NCBI GenBank assembly: GCA_018697195.1 | Contig: CM031857.1 | Span: forward strand, 64,645,698 to 64,709,697 | Source: Certhia americana | Lineage: Eukaryota; Chordata; Aves; Passeriformes; Certhiidae | Length of the DNA: 64,000 bases | Direction: 5' to 3' | Part shown: positions 61,249-64,000 of the stretch, piece after piece | Numbering within the stretch: position 1 is the stretch's first letter | Layout of the letters: the number at the start of each line of letters is the position of its first letter | The notes under the pieces: generated by a model | What the model saw: only the letters and a program-made list of their open reading frames with translations | Database searches by the model: none | Told to the model about the DNA's origin: nothing | Program-made: the position numbers and the translations under genes

Positions 61249-64000
61249 GTACTTATTTATTGTTGTCTGAGATTATTAAGATGACTGAGACATCTCACAG
61301 GGCTGAAGATAGGGCAAAGGAAACACAGAAGACCCACTTTCTCGAGGATCAGCTCCTAGAAACCAAGGACATATTTGGGCAACTTAAATGGAAATCCTTG
61401 ATTCACTTAAATTCGGTGAAGCTCACTAGAAGACACATACATTAAGATGTTTGCAATTGCAGTTATGGGCAACACTGGAGTCACAGAAAAACCCCTTTCT
61501 CGTCAAATTTTCTCCTGGAATCAGAAGAGAATGCTAAAATCCAGGTTTCATTTTAATCTTGGCACTAACAAAAACTGAAACAAAAATCCCAGAAATATAA
61601 ATTGAATTATTTTAGTAGTGAATCAATAGACAGTGAAGATGGATTATTACCAGTGATATTTTTCTGAAGCTATGCTAATTTCTGAAAATGTCTTACTGAC
61701 ATTTAGGATGCAACACATTTTTTTTTTGAACTTAGGAAATATCACAGATGTATGAACCTCAAATATATACCCAAGGCTCATTTTATAGTTAATGAGGAGA
61801 AAGAATCACTTATGAGGTGTCATCTATTTTATTCTCACACAGACATTTAACATAGTGGATATATTATACCTAAATATGCCTATTTCTCTTCAGCAGCTCT
61901 GACGGAAGCCTAAAGATATCACCTAAGGTGTACACATTTACATAATAGATTACTGAACTTAGATGGGAGGAATTTCTTTCTACCATTAACATCATTTTGG
62001 ATTGATGGTAGCATGTATAACTTAATCTCTAGCTAGAGCATCAGATGCCAGCCCCTTCATATTTCATTCCAATAATTCTAAAGACAAAAGCTCTGAAATG
62101 TAACATTCATGTTATGGGTTATTACTGCTCCAGTAGAAATGCAGTTCTCTATACACATTGATATTGAGCGAATAAAGAAGTAAACAAAGTAATGAGGTTA
62201 AATGCAAATTATGATTAAACTTCTATCAAATGGCCAAAGATACACAATTGCCTGTTTCAATTTAAAAATTGCTATCATTTATAATGCACTCATAGGCAAA
62301 GGTTGATGTAATGAGTAAAATAATTAATAAAGGAAGAACATTTTTCTGTGATCACTTACATCAGTACTGCTGATCCGTAATATTTTTTCAGTTAGAAAAA
62401 GAAATGCAAGGATTTTACATTTTAAAATTAATAATTTAGAACACACAATTAAGATAGATATTTAAGTTTGATCAAATAAAATTATAATTTATAGAAAGTA
62501 TCTTTTTATCAGGTAAGATTGTTTCATTTTTAGTTAAAAATAATTTTAAAATAAATTCTCATTAAGGATTAAATGGTCCTTCAAAAATTTAAACCAGTGG
62601 CTTACAATTTTTTTGCCATGTTCAATTGAAGTTAAAAGAATAAAAGCCATTGTAAATAAAGCCAGACTTATATAGCAAAATTAGTCATCTTGATGACTAC
62701 AAATTTTCTTTTCATATAATGCAATATCTGCTAAACTGCACTAATTAGTTCAAGATATTTTAACACCTGGAGAAGAGTTAAATTTATCTGTAAAGTTGTT
62801 TTTTTTTTTCCTGCAGAATTACAAAATTACAATGGTTAATTACAAGAATTATGGGCAGATTTCAGCTGTCAAATGTTAATTAAATCATTTCAGAAATGCA
62901 ACTTAAAGAGGACTAACTAGCCAGAAATTACTTCAGAAAACTGAATTTCTTACATGAATATGAGATAATTGCGGTTTTCTCCTTCCAAGATTAAGTAGAG
63001 AGTGTTATAGTTTGGAGTTCAAGTTATTTGAATTTTTACATTAGACATTATAATTAGTAGTGTTTGTAACCATTATTCAGATTATTACTTTTTCTTGGAC
63101 TATTTTCACAAGTTTTAGTGATACTTGGAAGCTTAACTATGAATGGCTACACAAGAAAAAACTAGGAACATTCTTGTGACTAGAACATTCTTGTGACTTA
63201 AGTTCCTTAAGACAGGGAAATAAATAATGTTTTATGCATGGAACCTGATGTCCTTTTCTATGTTGAATTTATTTTAGTCAATAAAAAAGTATTGTCAAAT
63301 CACAAAACTTGATCTTAAACTGTGCATCTGCAAAATATCTCTTTTGATTTAATGAAGTCTCGAATTTTTGCATCTAACTTAGGTTAGGTCTTGTATAGGT
63401 TCTTTATTTTCTAAGTAGAGGATTGAGATATTCCTAATGGAGGTAGTCCTGAAAGTTCTAGCTGACACAATATAGGCAACCATTGGAAAATATTTCCCAT
63501 TCCTTGCCTTGCCATTCCTCTGGCAATGGCACTTTCTCAAAAGCTAAGCATCCAATGAGGCAAAGAATGACAGAGCTTATGGCAGCTGTTCCAACATACA
63601 GGACTATGAGTTTTGGGTTCTCTTGAGCCTGATGGGAACAATTTGCTTTTGGAAGGGAATTAAGGTATGCTACTAATACACTGTTTCATTCTGGGAATTT
63701 TAGGGAGTTACAAGTGCAGGAGGCTCTTCTTAGCTTAACTCTGTGGAGAAATTTTCAGAATGGTCTGTGCAGACTGGAATGTTCTGCACAATGTGCTAGA
63801 ATAATAAAGCATATGCTGTGTTCATGGTTTCATAAAGTTTTTAGTACTTTGCTAAGCAGATTTATAGTCGGTCCTCTTTCCTTCAGATTCCTGCTAATTC
63901 AGATGAACTAAAACTGTCCAGAAATACTGTTATTCCCTTTTTTCAGAATAGACTGAAATGATGATAATTATAATAAAAAAATTGGTTGTGTGAAAAAAAT
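61249..64000. other. AT-rich unique DNA, TAATTA-rich in the middle
   Basis: No gene or transposon recognised. Between about 62190 and 63060 the motifs TAATTA and TTAATTA recur, for example in GGTTAATTACAAG, GTTAATTAAATC and CACTAATTAG. A 35-bp near-duplication is at 63163-63197. The last bases hold A-rich runs. Confidence 0.45.
63163..63197. repeat. tandem duplication, 18 and 17 bp
   Basis: TAGGAACATTCTTGTGAC (63163-63180) is followed by TAGAACATTCTTGTGAC (63181-63197), the second copy being one base shorter. Confidence 0.9.

Overview
The window is AT-rich vertebrate nuclear DNA, almost certainly from a bird and probably a songbird. The evidence is its repeat content: many CR1 LINE fragments that end in the avian (ATTCTRTG)n tail, solo LTRs of avian ERVL- and ERVK-like retroviruses, and (TTTTC)n and (TA)n microsatellites. 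There are no operons, bacterial-type genes, tRNAs, rRNAs or CRISPR arrays. Nearly every open frame is a chance ORF or lies inside a transposable element. I read the window as a gene desert or a very large intron.

Layout. A possible terminal coding exon of an unidentified gene lies at 459-607, with a good acceptor, a strong donor and an in-frame stop. AT-rich unique DNA follows to 7.1 kb, where a GC-rich 711-bp solo LTR sits between perfect 6-bp target duplications (7120-7842). A CR1 tail is at 11.75-11.9 kb. At 12.19-12.95 kb several protein-like frames are broken by stops and frameshifts, possibly a decayed gene copy. A CR1 copy (+) occupies 16.85-17.53 kb, and a sequencing gap inside a (TTTTC)n tract lies at 19.1-19.5 kb. 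A CR1 tail is at 26.14-26.34 kb. A second solo LTR on the minus strand (27221-27670) abuts a 1.1-kb minus-strand CR1 with recognisable reverse-transcriptase sequence (27.69-28.77 kb).

The right half holds a CR1 endonuclease fragment (31.19-31.35 kb), a minus-strand ERVL-type LTR fragment next to a degraded 1.1-kb CR1 (36.28-37.90 kb), CR1 tails at 39.2 and 43.4 kb, a near full-length ERVL-type LTR (44838-45815), CR1 fragments at 50.1, 56.1-56.8 and 58.5 kb, a (TA)n tract with a gap at 57.9 kb, and another ERVL-type LTR (60548-61248). Between these is AT-rich unique DNA with hairpins, short tandem duplications and TAATTA-rich stretches that could include conserved non-coding elements.

Nothing here looks like a working multi-gene system. 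The best leads are the possible exon, the broken coding region near 12.2-12.95 kb, the young-looking LTR with its hairpin at the predicted RNA start, and the unclassified GC-richer block at 16.44-16.84 kb. All family assignments come from reading the sequence against remembered consensus features. No search was run.
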